Source: Actinomycetes bacterium (GTDB lineage: Bacteria > Actinomycetota > Actinomycetes > Prado026). Taken from it: DNA of 29,646 nt. How positions within the stretch are numbered: the first letter of the stretch is position 1; the number at the start of each line of letters is the position of its first letter. Below the pieces are notes generated by a model, which saw nothing but the letters and a program-made list of their open reading frames with translations, had not been told where the DNA came from and ran no database searches. Shown piece after piece: positions 7,312 through 14,922 of this stretch. Location of the stretch: contig JALOLN010000005.1 in the NCBI GenBank assembly GCA_025455945.1, forward strand, positions 1 through 29,646, in the 5' to 3' direction. Both the position numbers and the translations under genes were made by a program.

Positions 7312-8457
7312 ATGGCACCCAGCCGGACGATCGACGAGGCGCTGCTCGACGATCCCGACGCGCTCGCCGCCGCGGACCGCGGCGAGACGCTGCGCGCGCT
7401 GGCGGGCGCCGGGGCCCAGGTGCGCGCCGCCCGCACCCTGGCCGCCGAGGCCGGCGCGCCCCGGGTCGCCGAGGACGGCCGGCCGCGGGCCGTGGTGGTG
7501 TCGGCGCTGGGCGGCTCGGCGGTGGTCGCCGACCTCCTCACCGCCCTCGCCGGGCCCGGCAGCCCGGTGCCGGTCATGGCCGTGCACTCGGGCACGCTGC
7601 CCGGCTGGGTGAGCCCGCTCGACCTGGTCGTGTCCGTGTCCGTCTCCGGCCGGGCCGTCGGTCCCCTCGCGGCCACCGCCGAGGCCGCGCGGCGGGGCTG
7701 CCGCCTGCTGACCGTGGGGCGCGCCGGGTCGCCGCTGGCCGACGTGTGCACCCGCGCCCGCGGCGTGCACGTGCCGACCCCGCCGGAGGTGCGTTCGTCG
7801 CGCGTCGGCCTGTGGGCCATGGCGGTGCCGCTGCTCATGGCGGCGGACGCCCTCGGGCTGGTGGACGCCGGCGCGGAGGTGCTCGACGCGGTGGCGGACC
7901 GCCTGGACCAGGTGGCCGAGGCGGCGCGGCCGGCGTCGGAGTCGTTCGTCAACCCGGCCAAGTCGCTCGCGGTGGACCTGGCCGGCAGCCTGCCCCTCGT
8001 GCTCGGTGCGGGCGACCTGGCCGGGGTGGCCGCGCTCCGCGCCGCCGCCCAGCTGGCGCGCAACGCCCGGCACCCTGCCGTCCCGGGCATCCTGCCCGAC
8101 GCGGCCGCCGAGGTGGTCGCGACGTTCGACGGGCCGTTCGCCCGGGCCACGGAGGACCTCTTCGCCGACCCGTTCGAGCCGGGGCAGCAGACCGCGCTGC
8201 GGCTGCTCCTGCTGCGGGACTCCGTCGACGAGGAGGACCCGGCCGTGGCCCGGGTCGCCGAGGCCGTGCGGGACGCCGCCACCGACGGGGGCGTCCGGGT
8301 CGGGCAGCTGCGCGCCGAGCCCGGCCCGCCGCTGGCCCGGGTCGCCAGCCTGGTGGGGCTCACCGACTTCGCGTCGGTGTACGTCGCGCTGGGGCTGGGC
8401 CTGGACCCCGCGACGTCCCCCCACGTCGCCGACCTCAAGGAGCGGATGTCCCCGTGA
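7312..8457 (+). CDS. SIS-domain phosphoglucose/phosphomannose isomerase homologue
   Basis: A 381-residue protein from the ATG at 7312, 17 bases after Trm112; the frame is open further upstream but over the manB and Trm112 genes. Two sugar-isomerase lobes are visible: ALGGSA at about 65-70 and SVSVSGR at about 108-114, then the bact-PGI_C region beginning near NPAKSLAVDLAGSLPLVLG. Known bifunctional PGI/PMI enzymes have a C-terminal Glu/His motif of the LPE.NHNE type; here the matching stretch is LPDAAAEVVATF, and the usual SGnTeE signature reads SGRAVG. Sugar-phosphate binding is likely retained but isomerase activity is doubtful. Rv3256c occupies the same place. The stop overlaps the next start (GTGA). 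Confidence 0.85.
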   Translation: MAPSRTIDEALLDDPDALAAADRGETLRALAGAGAQVRAARTLAAEAGAPRVAEDGRPRAVVVSALGGSAVVADLLTALAGPGSPVPVMAVHSGTLPGWVSPLDLVVSVSVSGRAVGPLAATAEAARRGCRLLTVGRAGSPLADVCTRARGVHVPTPPEVRSSRVGLWAMAVPLLMAADALGLVDAGAEVLDAVADRLDQVAEAARPASESFVNPAKSLAVDLAGSLPLVLGAGDLAGVAALRAAAQLARNARHPAVPGILPDAAAEVVATFDGPFARATEDLFADPFEPGQQTALRLLLLRDSVDEEDPAVARVAEAVRDAATDGGVRVGQLRAEPGPPLARVASLVGLTDFASVYVALGLGLDPATSPHVADLKERMSP

Positions 8458-9389
8458 GCGCCTCGGGGGGGACCAAGGCGGTCGTGGCGGCGCTGCTCGC
8501 CAACCTCGGCATCGCGGTCTCGAAGTTCGTCGCGTTCGCGTTCACCGGGTCGTCGTCGATGCTCGCCGAGGGCGTGCACTCCGTGGCGGACTCCGGCAAC
8601 CAGGTGCTGCTGCTCGTCGGTGGCCGGCGCGCCCGGCGGGCGGCGAACGACGAGCACCCGTTCGGCTACGGGCGGGCGCGCTACATCTACGCGTTCATCG
8701 TCTCGATCGTGCTGTTCAGCCTCGGCGGGGTCTTCGCGCTCTACGAGGGCTGGCACAAGATCTCCCACCCGGAGGAGCTGACCAGCCCGGCGTGGGCGTT
8801 CGGCGTGCTCGGGGTGGCGATCGTGCTGGAGGCGTTCTCGCTGCGCACGGCCGTCCGGGAGTCCAACCACCTACGGGGCGAGGCGCCCTGGAACCGGTTC
8901 GTCCGGGGCGCGAAGGCTCCCGAGCTGCCGGTGGTCCTGCTGGAGGACTCAGGGGCGCTGGCCGGACTGGTCTTCGCCCTGGCCGGGGTGACGGCCGCCG
9001 TCGTGACCGGTGACGGCCGCTGGGACGGCGTCGGCTCGCTGGCGATCGGCGCGCTGCTCGTCGCCATCGCTGCGTTCCTGGCGGTGGAGATGAACAGCCT
9101 GCTGCTCGGGGAGTCCGGCACCGCCGAGCACGTGGCGGCGGTGCGGTCCGCGATCGAGGCCGGCGCCGACGTCGAGCGGATCATCCACCTCAAGACGCTG
9201 CACCTGGGCCCGGACGAGCTGCTCGTGGCGGCCAAGATCGCGGTACGGCACGACGACAGCGCCGCCGCAGTGGCCCGGGCCATCGACGACGCCGAGAGCC
9301 GGATCCGCGCCGCGGTCCCCATCGCCCGGGTGATCTACCTCGAGCCGGACATCGACCGGACGACGTCCGCACCGGCCCCGGTGGACTGA
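8454..9389 (+). CDS. Cation diffusion facilitator transporter (ZnT9-like subgroup)
   Basis: A 311-residue polytopic membrane protein starting at a GTG that overlaps the SIS gene stop. TM2 carries VHSVADSGNQ (His42, Asp46, Asn49) and is followed by NDEHPFGYGRARYIYAF, a CDF signature. The TM5 site, HxxxD in many CDF zinc pumps, is LLEDSGAL here (Glu164-Asp165), as in the SLC30A9/ZnT9-like branch. A cytoplasmic C-terminal domain starts near residue 215 and holds HLKTLHLGPDELLV. Family knowledge supports export of zinc or another divalent cation against protons. The metal is not determined by sequence. Placement directly before manA, whose product needs Zn2+, is suggestive but unproven. Confidence 0.88.
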   Translation: MSASGGTKAVVAALLANLGIAVSKFVAFAFTGSSSMLAEGVHSVADSGNQVLLLVGGRRARRAANDEHPFGYGRARYIYAFIVSIVLFSLGGVFALYEGWHKISHPEELTSPAWAFGVLGVAIVLEAFSLRTAVRESNHLRGEAPWNRFVRGAKAPELPVVLLEDSGALAGLVFALAGVTAAVVTGDGRWDGVGSLAIGALLVAIAAFLAVEMNSLLLGESGTAEHVAAVRSAIEAGADVERIIHLKTLHLGPDELLVAAKIAVRHDDSAAAVARAIDDAESRIRAAVPIARVIYLEPDIDRTTSAPAPVD

Positions 9390-9395
9390 GGCCGC

Positions 9396-10532
9396 GTGCC
9401 CGTCCTGCAGCTGGAGAACCCCGTCCGCCACTACGCGTGGGGCTCGCGGACCGTCCTGCCGACGATGCTCGGGCACCCGGTCCCCGCCGCCGAGCCCTGG
9501 GCGGAGATCTGGATGGGAGCCCATCCCGGCGACCCCTCGCGGCTGCCCGACGGACGCAGCCTCGCCGACGTGGTGCCGGGCCTGCCGTTCCTCGTCAAGC
9601 TGCTGGCCGCCGAGCAACCGCTGTCGATCCAGGCACACCCGTCGTCGGACCAGGCCCGCGCCGGGTTCGCCGCCGAGGAGGCCCGCGGCGTCCCGCACGG
9701 GGCACCGCAGCGGTCCTACAAGGACCCCAGCCACAAGCCCGAGCTGCTCGTCGCCCTCACGCCGGTGGACGCGCTGTGCGGGTTCCGTGCCCCCGCCGAG
9801 TCGTTGCGGCTGGTCCGGCTGCTCGGGGTCCCGCGGCTGACGGCCCTGGCCGCCCCCCTGGCCGACCCCGACCCGGCCGCCGGCCTGCGGGCCGCCTTCG
9901 GGGCGCTGCTCGGGCTGGCGGACGACGAGCGGACGGCGCTGGTGGCCGACGTCGCGGTGGCCAGCCACGCGCACGAGGCCGACGCCGGCCCGGACGCCGA
10001 CGCCCTGGACTGGGTCGCCCGGCTGGCCGTCGCCTACCCCGCCGACCCCGGCGTCGTGGCCCCGCTGCTGCTCCACCTGCTGCGCCTCGAGCCCGGCCAG
10101 GGGATCTTCCTGCGCTCGGGGGTGCTGCACGGCTACCTGCACGGTGCCGGCGTCGAGGTCCAGGCCTCGTCGGACAACGTGCTGCGGGGCGGGCTCACCC
10201 CCAAGCACGTCGACGTGCCGGAGCTGCTGCGCGTGGTGCGCTTCGAGGTCGCGGCGGACCCGGTCGTCGCGGCGCGGCCGGTGGCGCCCGGGGTGTGGTC
10301 CTACCCCGTGCCGGTGGCGGACTTCGCGGTGTGGCGGGTGCAGCCGGGTCCGGGGTCCGGCGCCGGAGTCCCGCTGCCGGGGTCGGGGGAGCGCATCGTC
10401 GTCTGTGTCGAGGGCCGGCTGGACGTGGGTGCGCTCGGGCTGACCCCGGGGACGGCGGCCTTCGTAGCCGGCGAGGAGCCGGTGGTGGTGCGCGGTACGG
10501 GGACCGGCTTCGTCACCGCCCGGGGGACCTGA
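9396..10532 (+). CDS. manA: Mannose-6-phosphate isomerase, class I
   Basis: A 378-residue zinc enzyme interconverting fructose-6-phosphate and mannose-6-phosphate, the entry to mannose metabolism. The GTG start is 6 bases after the CDF gene. Seen in order: NPVRHYAWGSRTVLP at the N-terminus, the metal ligands Gln79 and His81 in IQAHPS, Glu116 in SHKPELLVAL, and the catalytic cupin stretch with GVLHGYLHGAGVEV followed by SSDNVLRGGLTPKHVD. Length and motifs indicate an intact type I enzyme. It closes the manB-Trm112-SIS-CDF-manA operon and overlaps the minus-strand DUF2277 gene tail-to-tail by 20 bases. Syntenic with Rv3255c. Confidence 0.95.
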   Translation: MPVLQLENPVRHYAWGSRTVLPTMLGHPVPAAEPWAEIWMGAHPGDPSRLPDGRSLADVVPGLPFLVKLLAAEQPLSIQAHPSSDQARAGFAAEEARGVPHGAPQRSYKDPSHKPELLVALTPVDALCGFRAPAESLRLVRLLGVPRLTALAAPLADPDPAAGLRAAFGALLGLADDERTALVADVAVASHAHEADAGPDADALDWVARLAVAYPADPGVVAPLLLHLLRLEPGQGIFLRSGVLHGYLHGAGVEVQASSDNVLRGGLTPKHVDVPELLRVVRFEVAADPVVAARPVAPGVWSYPVPVADFAVWRVQPGPGSGAGVPLPGSGERIVVCVEGRLDVGALGLTPGTAAFVAGEEPVVVRGTGTGFVTARGT

Positions 10533-10728
10533 CCTCCAGTGTGGCGAGCAGCCGGGCCGTGGCGTCGGTGACGGCCGCCACCGCGGCGTCGAAGGCGGCG
10601 GCGTTGTGCTGTGCGGGTGTCCGGAACCCGCTGACCTTGCGGACGTACTGCAGGGCTGCGGCGCGGACGTCGGCCTCGGTCACGTCCTCGGTGTAGGGCT
10701 CACGCAGGGTCTTGATGCTGCGGCACAT
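10513..10728 (-). CDS. DUF2277 family small protein
   Basis: A 71-residue protein beginning MCRSIKTLREPYTEDVTE, the family's characteristic N-terminus, which supports the ATG at 10728 over the in-frame GTG at 10782. The conserved middle VRAAALQYVRKVSGFRTP and AQHNAAAFDAAV are present, and the rest is helical. Function is unknown in the family; the single Cys2 right after the initiator is conserved-looking. It follows the MerR gene on the same strand by 46 bases, so the two may be co-transcribed, and it runs tail-to-tail into manA. Confidence 0.85.
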   Translation of the reverse strand: MCRSIKTLREPYTEDVTEADVRAAALQYVRKVSGFRTPAQHNAAAFDAAVAAVTDATARLLATLEVRSPGR

Positions 10729-10774
10729 CGGGCCATCCAAGCCGGTCCGGGTGCCGCTGTCGACGCCGCGCCGG

Positions 10775-11110
10775 TCAGCCACGGCGGAGCAGTCGCTGCG
10801 CCTTGCGCTGGTCGAAGTCCAGTGCCCGGGTCGGCGGGCTGACCCGGCCGGTGAGCTCGCCGAGCCGGCGCACGTCGTCCGCGACCGCGGGGTCGGACAG
10901 CGCCCGCAGGGCGAAGGCGAGCTCCCGGGGGCCCACCCCGTGGCGCTGCTCGACGACCGCCGCCCAGGCCGCCGCGGCGAGGTCGCCCGGCGAGTACTGC
11001 CGGTGCCGACCGGGGCCCTCCGCGGTCGGGGGAAGCAGGCCGAGCGCCTCCCGGTAGCGCAGCATCCGGGGGGTCGTGCCGAGCCGGTCGGCGGCCGCCG
11101 AGATCCGCAT
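10775..11110 (-). CDS. MerR family transcriptional regulator
   Basis: A 111-residue protein from the ATG at 11110 (MRISAAADRLG), which starts right at the MerR helix-turn-helix; upstream in-frame sequence lies over ahcY. The DNA-binding domain continues as TTPRMLRYREALGLLPP and GRHRQYSPGDL, the winged part. A short helix follows and the protein ends in a basic tail (FDQRKAQRLLRRG). There is no effector-binding C-terminal domain and only one cysteine-free helix, so it does not look like a metal or redox sensor of the classical type. It is divergent from ahcY with an inverted repeat between them, suggesting autoregulation and control of ahcY. Effector unknown. Confidence 0.85.
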   Translation of the reverse strand: MRISAAADRLGTTPRMLRYREALGLLPPTAEGPGRHRQYSPGDLAAAAWAAVVEQRHGVGPRELAFALRALSDPAVADDVRRLGELTGRVSPPTRALDFDQRKAQRLLRRG

Positions 11111-11118
11111 GGTCAATC

Positions 11119-11136
11119 CTGACACGAGGCTGTCAG
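11119..11136. promoter_or_regulatory. Inverted repeat CTGACA-N6-TGTCAG, candidate MerR operator
   Basis: A perfect 6-bp inverted repeat with a 6-base spacer lies in the 67-base gap between the divergent starts of the MerR gene (11110) and ahcY (11178), 8 bases from the MerR ATG. MerR proteins bind such dyads within promoters. Binding by the adjacent regulator is an inference. Confidence 0.5.
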
Positions 11137-11164
11137 AAAAGTCCGCGACCGCACCGGCGACCCG

Positions 11165-11170
11165 TACCAT
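11165..11170 (+). promoter_or_regulatory. -10-like TACCAT, candidate leaderless promoter of ahcY
   Basis: TACCAT is followed by 7 bases and the ATG at 11178, and no Shine-Dalgarno is present between them. The dyad at 11119-11136 is about 29 bases upstream, near the -35 side. No good -35 hexamer is visible. Confidence 0.45.
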
Positions 11171-11177
11171 CGCCGCC

Positions 11178-12458
11178 ATGACCGCTGCCCCGGGAGCCCC
11201 CCGCCACGACATCGCCGACCCGTCCCTCGCCGCCCAGGGGCGGCTGCGCATCGAGTGGGCCGAGCGCTCGATGCCGGTGCTGCGCCAGATCCGCGAGCGG
11301 TTCGAGCGGGAGCGCCCCTTCGCGGGGACCCGCATCGCCGCCTGCATGCACGTCACGACGGAGACGGCCAACCTCATGCGCACCCTGCAGGCGGGCGGGG
11401 CCGAGCTGGCCCTGTGCGCTTCGAACCCGCTGTCCACCCAGGACGACACGGCGGCGGCACTGGTCCACGAGTACGGCATCTCGGTCTTCGCCCGCAACGC
11501 GGTCGACACGGGCGGCTACTACGCGCACATCAACGCGGCGCTCGACATCGCCCCGCACCAGGTCTTCGACGACGGCTGCGACCTCGTCAACACCCTGCAC
11601 ACCACCCGGCAGGAGCTGCTCGCCGACGTCAAGGGCGGCTGCGAGGAGACCACGACCGGTGTCATCCGGCTCAAGGCGATGGCCGGGGACAAGGCGCTGC
11701 TGTTCCCGATGGTGGCCGTCAACGACACCGACACCAAGCACATGTTCGACAACCGCTACGGCACCGGGCAGTCCACCCTGGACGCCGTCTTCCGTGCGAC
11801 CAACACCCTGCTGGCCGGCAAGACCGTCGTCGTCGCCGGGTACGGCTACTGCGGCAAGGGCGTGGCGGAGCGGGCCAAGGGCATGGGGGCGAACGTCGTC
11901 GTCACCGAGATCGACCCGACCAAGGCGCTGGACGCGACCATGCAGGGCCTGCGGGTCATGCCGATGTCGGCAGCGGCCGAGGTCGGCGACGTGTTCATCA
12001 CCGTCACCGGCAACCGCGACGTGCTGCGCGCCGAGCACTTCGCGGCGATGAAGGACGGGGCGATCTTCGCCAACTCCGGGCACTTCGACGTCGAGATCGA
12101 CGTCAAGTGGCTGGAGGCCAACGCGGTCGCCGTGCACCGCAAGATCCGGCACCAGACCGACGAGTACGTGATGGCCGACGGCCGCCGGCTGCTGCTGCTC
12201 GCCGAGGGCCGGCTGGTCAACCTCGGTGCCGCCGAGGGGCACCCGGCCGCCGTCATGGACATGTCGTTCGCCGACCAGGCGCTCACCGCCGAGTGGCTGG
12301 TCACCAACGCCGGGGAGCTGACCCCCGGCGTGTACGACGTCCCCACCGAGATCGACCGTGAGGTCGCCCGGCTCAAGCTCGCCGCGATGGGCGTCGGCAT
12401 CGACACGCTGACCCCGGAGCAGCAGGAGTACCTGTCCAGCTGGCAGTTCGGCTCCTGA
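11178..12458 (+). CDS. ahcY: Adenosylhomocysteinase, short form
   Basis: A 426-residue NAD-dependent enzyme that hydrolyses S-adenosylhomocysteine to adenosine and homocysteine, closing the methylation cycle in the cytoplasm. The ATG at 11178 gives the normal N-terminus; the frame is open upstream through the MerR gene. Substrate and catalytic elements seen: His58 in CMHVTTETA, Asp132 in DDGCDL, Glu156 in CEETTTG, Lys187/Asp191/Asn192 in DTKHMFDNRYG, and the NAD loop GYGYCGKG at 221-228. It lacks the roughly 40-residue insert and the KPDHYRY C-terminus of the common ~490-residue bacterial form, and has YGTGQS where that form has a Cys. This resembles archaeal and Thermotoga-type enzymes, some of which prefer S-inosylhomocysteine. 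It heads an operon with the next two genes. Confidence 0.93.
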   Translation: MTAAPGAPRHDIADPSLAAQGRLRIEWAERSMPVLRQIRERFERERPFAGTRIAACMHVTTETANLMRTLQAGGAELALCASNPLSTQDDTAAALVHEYGISVFARNAVDTGGYYAHINAALDIAPHQVFDDGCDLVNTLHTTRQELLADVKGGCEETTTGVIRLKAMAGDKALLFPMVAVNDTDTKHMFDNRYGTGQSTLDAVFRATNTLLAGKTVVVAGYGYCGKGVAERAKGMGANVVVTEIDPTKALDATMQGLRVMPMSAAAEVGDVFITVTGNRDVLRAEHFAAMKDGAIFANSGHFDVEIDVKWLEANAVAVHRKIRHQTDEYVMADGRRLLLLAEGRLVNLGAAEGHPAAVMDMSFADQALTAEWLVTNAGELTPGVYDVPTEIDREVARLKLAAMGVGIDTLTPEQQEYLSSWQFGS

Positions 12459-12459
12459 C

Positions 12460-13302
12460 GTGCGGGTCGGCGTCCACCCGGTCGTCTTCACCCCCGCGGC
12501 GGGCCCGGCCGGGATCCCCGCCGAGCTCGCCGCGCTGGGCCGGGCCGCCGACGAGGCGGGGCTGTCCGACCTGCTCCTCATGGACCACTTCCTCAACCTG
12601 GACTTCGTCGGCGACCCGGCTGACCCGGTGCCGGAGGGGTACACGACGCTGGGCTTCCTCGCCGCCCACACCGCACGCGTACGGCTGGGGCTGCTCGTCA
12701 GCGGGGTGACCTACCGGCACGCCGGGGTGCTGGCCCACCAGGTGGCCACCCTCGACGTGCTCTCGGGTGGTCGGGCCGTCCTCGGCCTCGGCGCGGCCTG
12801 GTTCGAGCGCGAGCACACCGTGCTCGGGGTGCCGTTCCCCTCGCTGGGGCAGCGGTTCGACCTGCTCGAGGCCGCGCTGGTGCGGGTCCGCGCGCAGTGG
12901 GACGGCACCGGCCCGGGGACGGCGGCGCTGCTGCGCCCGGTCCAGCGTCCCCGGCCCCGCCTGCTCGTCGGCGGCGGCGGGGAGCGGCGCACGCTGCGCC
13001 TGGTCGCCCGCTATGCCGACGCGAGCAACCTCATCGCGTCCACCCGCGAGGAGGTGGCGCACAAGCTGCGGGTGCTGGACCGGCACTGTGCCGAGGCGGG
13101 CCGCGACCCGGCCGAGGTCACGCGCACCCTGCTGGTGACCCGTGACCCGTTCGCCGACCTGCCGGCGTTCCTCGCCGAGCTGCGCGGGTACGCCGACCTC
13201 GGTGTGAGCGAGGTCTACCTCGTGGCCTACGCCGACCCGGTGGGCTTCACCCGGCGGGTCGGGGAGCACATCGTGCCGGTCGCGGCCGGGCTGCGCGGGT
13301 GA
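12460..13302 (+). CDS. LLM-class F420-dependent oxidoreductase-like protein
   Basis: A 280-residue luciferase-like monooxygenase fold (PF00296) starting at a GTG one base after the ahcY stop. Recognisable parts are the N-terminal MRVGVHPVVF strand, LLMDHFLNL, the TLDVLSGGRAVLGLGAAWFE segment typical of F420-binding members, and RPRLLVGGGGERRTLRLVARYAD, where cofactor-binding enzymes have a similar glycine-rich turn. Actinobacterial members mostly use reduced F420 rather than FMN; the substrate cannot be told from sequence. The stop overlaps the CPBP gene start (GTGA), so it belongs to the ahcY operon. Confidence 0.85.
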   Translation: MRVGVHPVVFTPAAGPAGIPAELAALGRAADEAGLSDLLLMDHFLNLDFVGDPADPVPEGYTTLGFLAAHTARVRLGLLVSGVTYRHAGVLAHQVATLDVLSGGRAVLGLGAAWFEREHTVLGVPFPSLGQRFDLLEAALVRVRAQWDGTGPGTAALLRPVQRPRPRLLVGGGGERRTLRLVARYADASNLIASTREEVAHKLRVLDRHCAEAGRDPAEVTRTLLVTRDPFADLPAFLAELRGYADLGVSEVYLVAYADPVGFTRRVGEHIVPVAAGLRG

Positions 13303-14003
13303 GCGCACCAGCCGACGCGGACCGGCGGCCCGGCTGGGGGTTCGGGGACGTCGGGGTGACGCTGCTGCTCGCGTTGTTGCTCGCGTCGGTGGCCGCAGCC
13401 CTCGCGACCGCCGTCGGCCCGCAGTCGGCGACCGGCAAGGCGTGGGCCAGTGTGGTGCTCGTCGTCGTCCCCTGGCTGGGCCTGGCGGGCTGGCCGCTGT
13501 GGGCCGCCTGGCACAAGGGCGACGGCCCGGTCTCCGACTACCGGCTGCGGTTCACCCGGCCGGACGTCGGGTGGGGGGTGCTCGGTGGGCTGGCGGCGCT
13601 GGTCGCCGGGGCGCTGGTGGCGGCGGTCGTCACCGCACTGCGCGGTGCCCCGTTCGGCTCCGCCGTCGGCGACGTGGCCGCGGAGACGACGAGCGCCTCC
13701 CGCGGGGCCCTCGTCGCGCTGGCCCTCACCGCCGTCGTGGGTGCACCCGTGGTGGAGGAGCTGGCCTTCCGCGGGCTGTTCTACGGGGCGCTGGAGAAGT
13801 TCGGCCAGCCGGCCCTGTGGTGTGTCGTCTGGTCGTCGGTGGCGTTCGCCGGGTTCCACTTCGAGCTGGTGCGGTTCCCGGTCCTGCTGGCCATCGGACT
13901 GGTCATCGGGGTGGTGCGCTGGCGAACCGGCAGCACCGGTGCCGCCATGGTCGCCCACCTCACGGTCAACCTGCCCGCTGCCGTGGCCTTGGCCACGATG
14001 TGA
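13299..14003 (+). CDS. CPBP family intramembrane glutamic protease
   Basis: A 234-residue integral membrane protein with about eight hydrophobic segments. The Abi/CAAX-protease motifs are complete: EELAFR (Glu153, Glu154, Arg158), FAGFHFE with His187, and HLTVN (His220, Asn224). The family includes prenyl-protein proteases, bacteriocin self-immunity factors and membrane-protein processing proteases; which applies here is unknown. The start overlaps the oxidoreductase stop (GTGA). The gene ends 7 bases from the stop of the convergent RDD gene, leaving no room for a separate terminator. Confidence 0.88.
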   Translation: MSAPADADRRPGWGFGDVGVTLLLALLLASVAAALATAVGPQSATGKAWASVVLVVVPWLGLAGWPLWAAWHKGDGPVSDYRLRFTRPDVGWGVLGGLAALVAGALVAAVVTALRGAPFGSAVGDVAAETTSASRGALVALALTAVVGAPVVEELAFRGLFYGALEKFGQPALWCVVWSSVAFAGFHFELVRFPVLLAIGLVIGVVRWRTGSTGAAMVAHLTVNLPAAVALATM

Positions 14004-14010
14004 GGTCCGC

Positions 14011-14901
14011 TCAGCCCGGGGGTGCGAACCCCGGCGGCGCGGTCCGGTCCGGCCCGGGCGGTTCCTCCGGCGGTGCTGCCAGTGGTGGTGCGGGCGGCGG
14101 GGCTGATGGACTCGGGACGTGGCGCACCGAGTCCCGGCGCCGCCGCTCGGCGAGGACCGCTGCGAGGAACACCTCCGGGTGCACCCCGAGCGGCGGCGGC
14201 GGCGTGGTGAGCCGGGCGACGTCCGCAGCGATCCGGCTGCCCATCGCTGCCCGCACCTGCGGGGCGAGCTCGCCGGCGCGGGCGAGGAACTGACGGGCGG
14301 CCAGCGCGAGGTCGTCGGGCAGCCGGGAGAGGTCCAGCGTCGCCGCCCACGGTGCGAGCGCCGGTGGCATCGCCGACATCGGGGCACCGCGCACCGGCAT
14401 CCGCTCGCGGACCACCACCGTGCCCGCCAGGTAGTCCCCGAGCCGCTTGCCCTGGGCCGAGGCCAGGCTGACGAGGATCGCCACGGCCCCGGTGGTCAGC
14501 CAGACCTCGACGACGCCGAGCAGCGCGCGGACCAGCGCGTGCCGGAACCGCACCGGCCCGCCGTCGTCGCGGACCACCCGCAGGCCGAGGGCCAGCTTGC
14601 CGAGGCTGCGGCCGCGGGTGAGCGACTCGAGGAGGACGGGGTAGCCGATGACCACCCCGACGACGACGACGAGCGCGATGGCCGCGGCCGCGGCGCCGTC
14701 CAGGCCCGAGGCCGTGGCGCCGAGCAGCAGCAGGCAGCCGGCGAGCACGGCCACCTCGACGGCGAGATCCAGCAGGATGGCCAGGGTCCGGCTCGGGAGC
14801 TTGGCCAGCCGGAGCTCGAGGACGACGGCCTCGCCGGTGACCAGGTCGCCGCCGACCGGGGCGACCCCGCCGGGCGGCGCGGCGGGGGGCGGCAGGCTCA
14901 T
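14011..14901 (-). CDS. RDD family membrane protein
   Basis: A 296-residue protein from the ATG at 14901. After a Pro-rich cytoplasmic lead, LPSRTLAILLDLAVEV supplies the Arg and Asp of the RDD signature (Arg38, Asp45). Three to four membrane segments follow, with RGRSLGKLALGLRVV between them and GKRLGDYLAGTVVVRER after the last one, a strong RDD hallmark. The C-terminal third is soluble and ends in a long Pro/Ala region. It faces the SpoIIM gene head-to-head with only 21 bases between starts. The pairing matches Rv3695-Rv3694c. Function is not established; transport or channel roles have been proposed for the family. Confidence 0.88.
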   Translation of the reverse strand: MSLPPPAAPPGGVAPVGGDLVTGEAVVLELRLAKLPSRTLAILLDLAVEVAVLAGCLLLLGATASGLDGAAAAAIALVVVVGVVIGYPVLLESLTRGRSLGKLALGLRVVRDDGGPVRFRHALVRALLGVVEVWLTTGAVAILVSLASAQGKRLGDYLAGTVVVRERMPVRGAPMSAMPPALAPWAATLDLSRLPDDLALAARQFLARAGELAPQVRAAMGSRIAADVARLTTPPPPLGVHPEVFLAAVLAERRRRDSVRHVPSPSAPPPAPPLAAPPEEPPGPDRTAPPGFAPPG

Positions 14902-14922
14902 GGGGCTAGTCTGCCGAACACC

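Noticed and set aside
5700..8870. Minus-strand open frame of about 1056 codons over manB, Trm112, SIS and CDF genes
   Set aside because: No recognisable domain, His/Arg/Gly-rich composition, and complete overlap with four well-identified plus-strand genes. It is a GC-rich antisense shadow.
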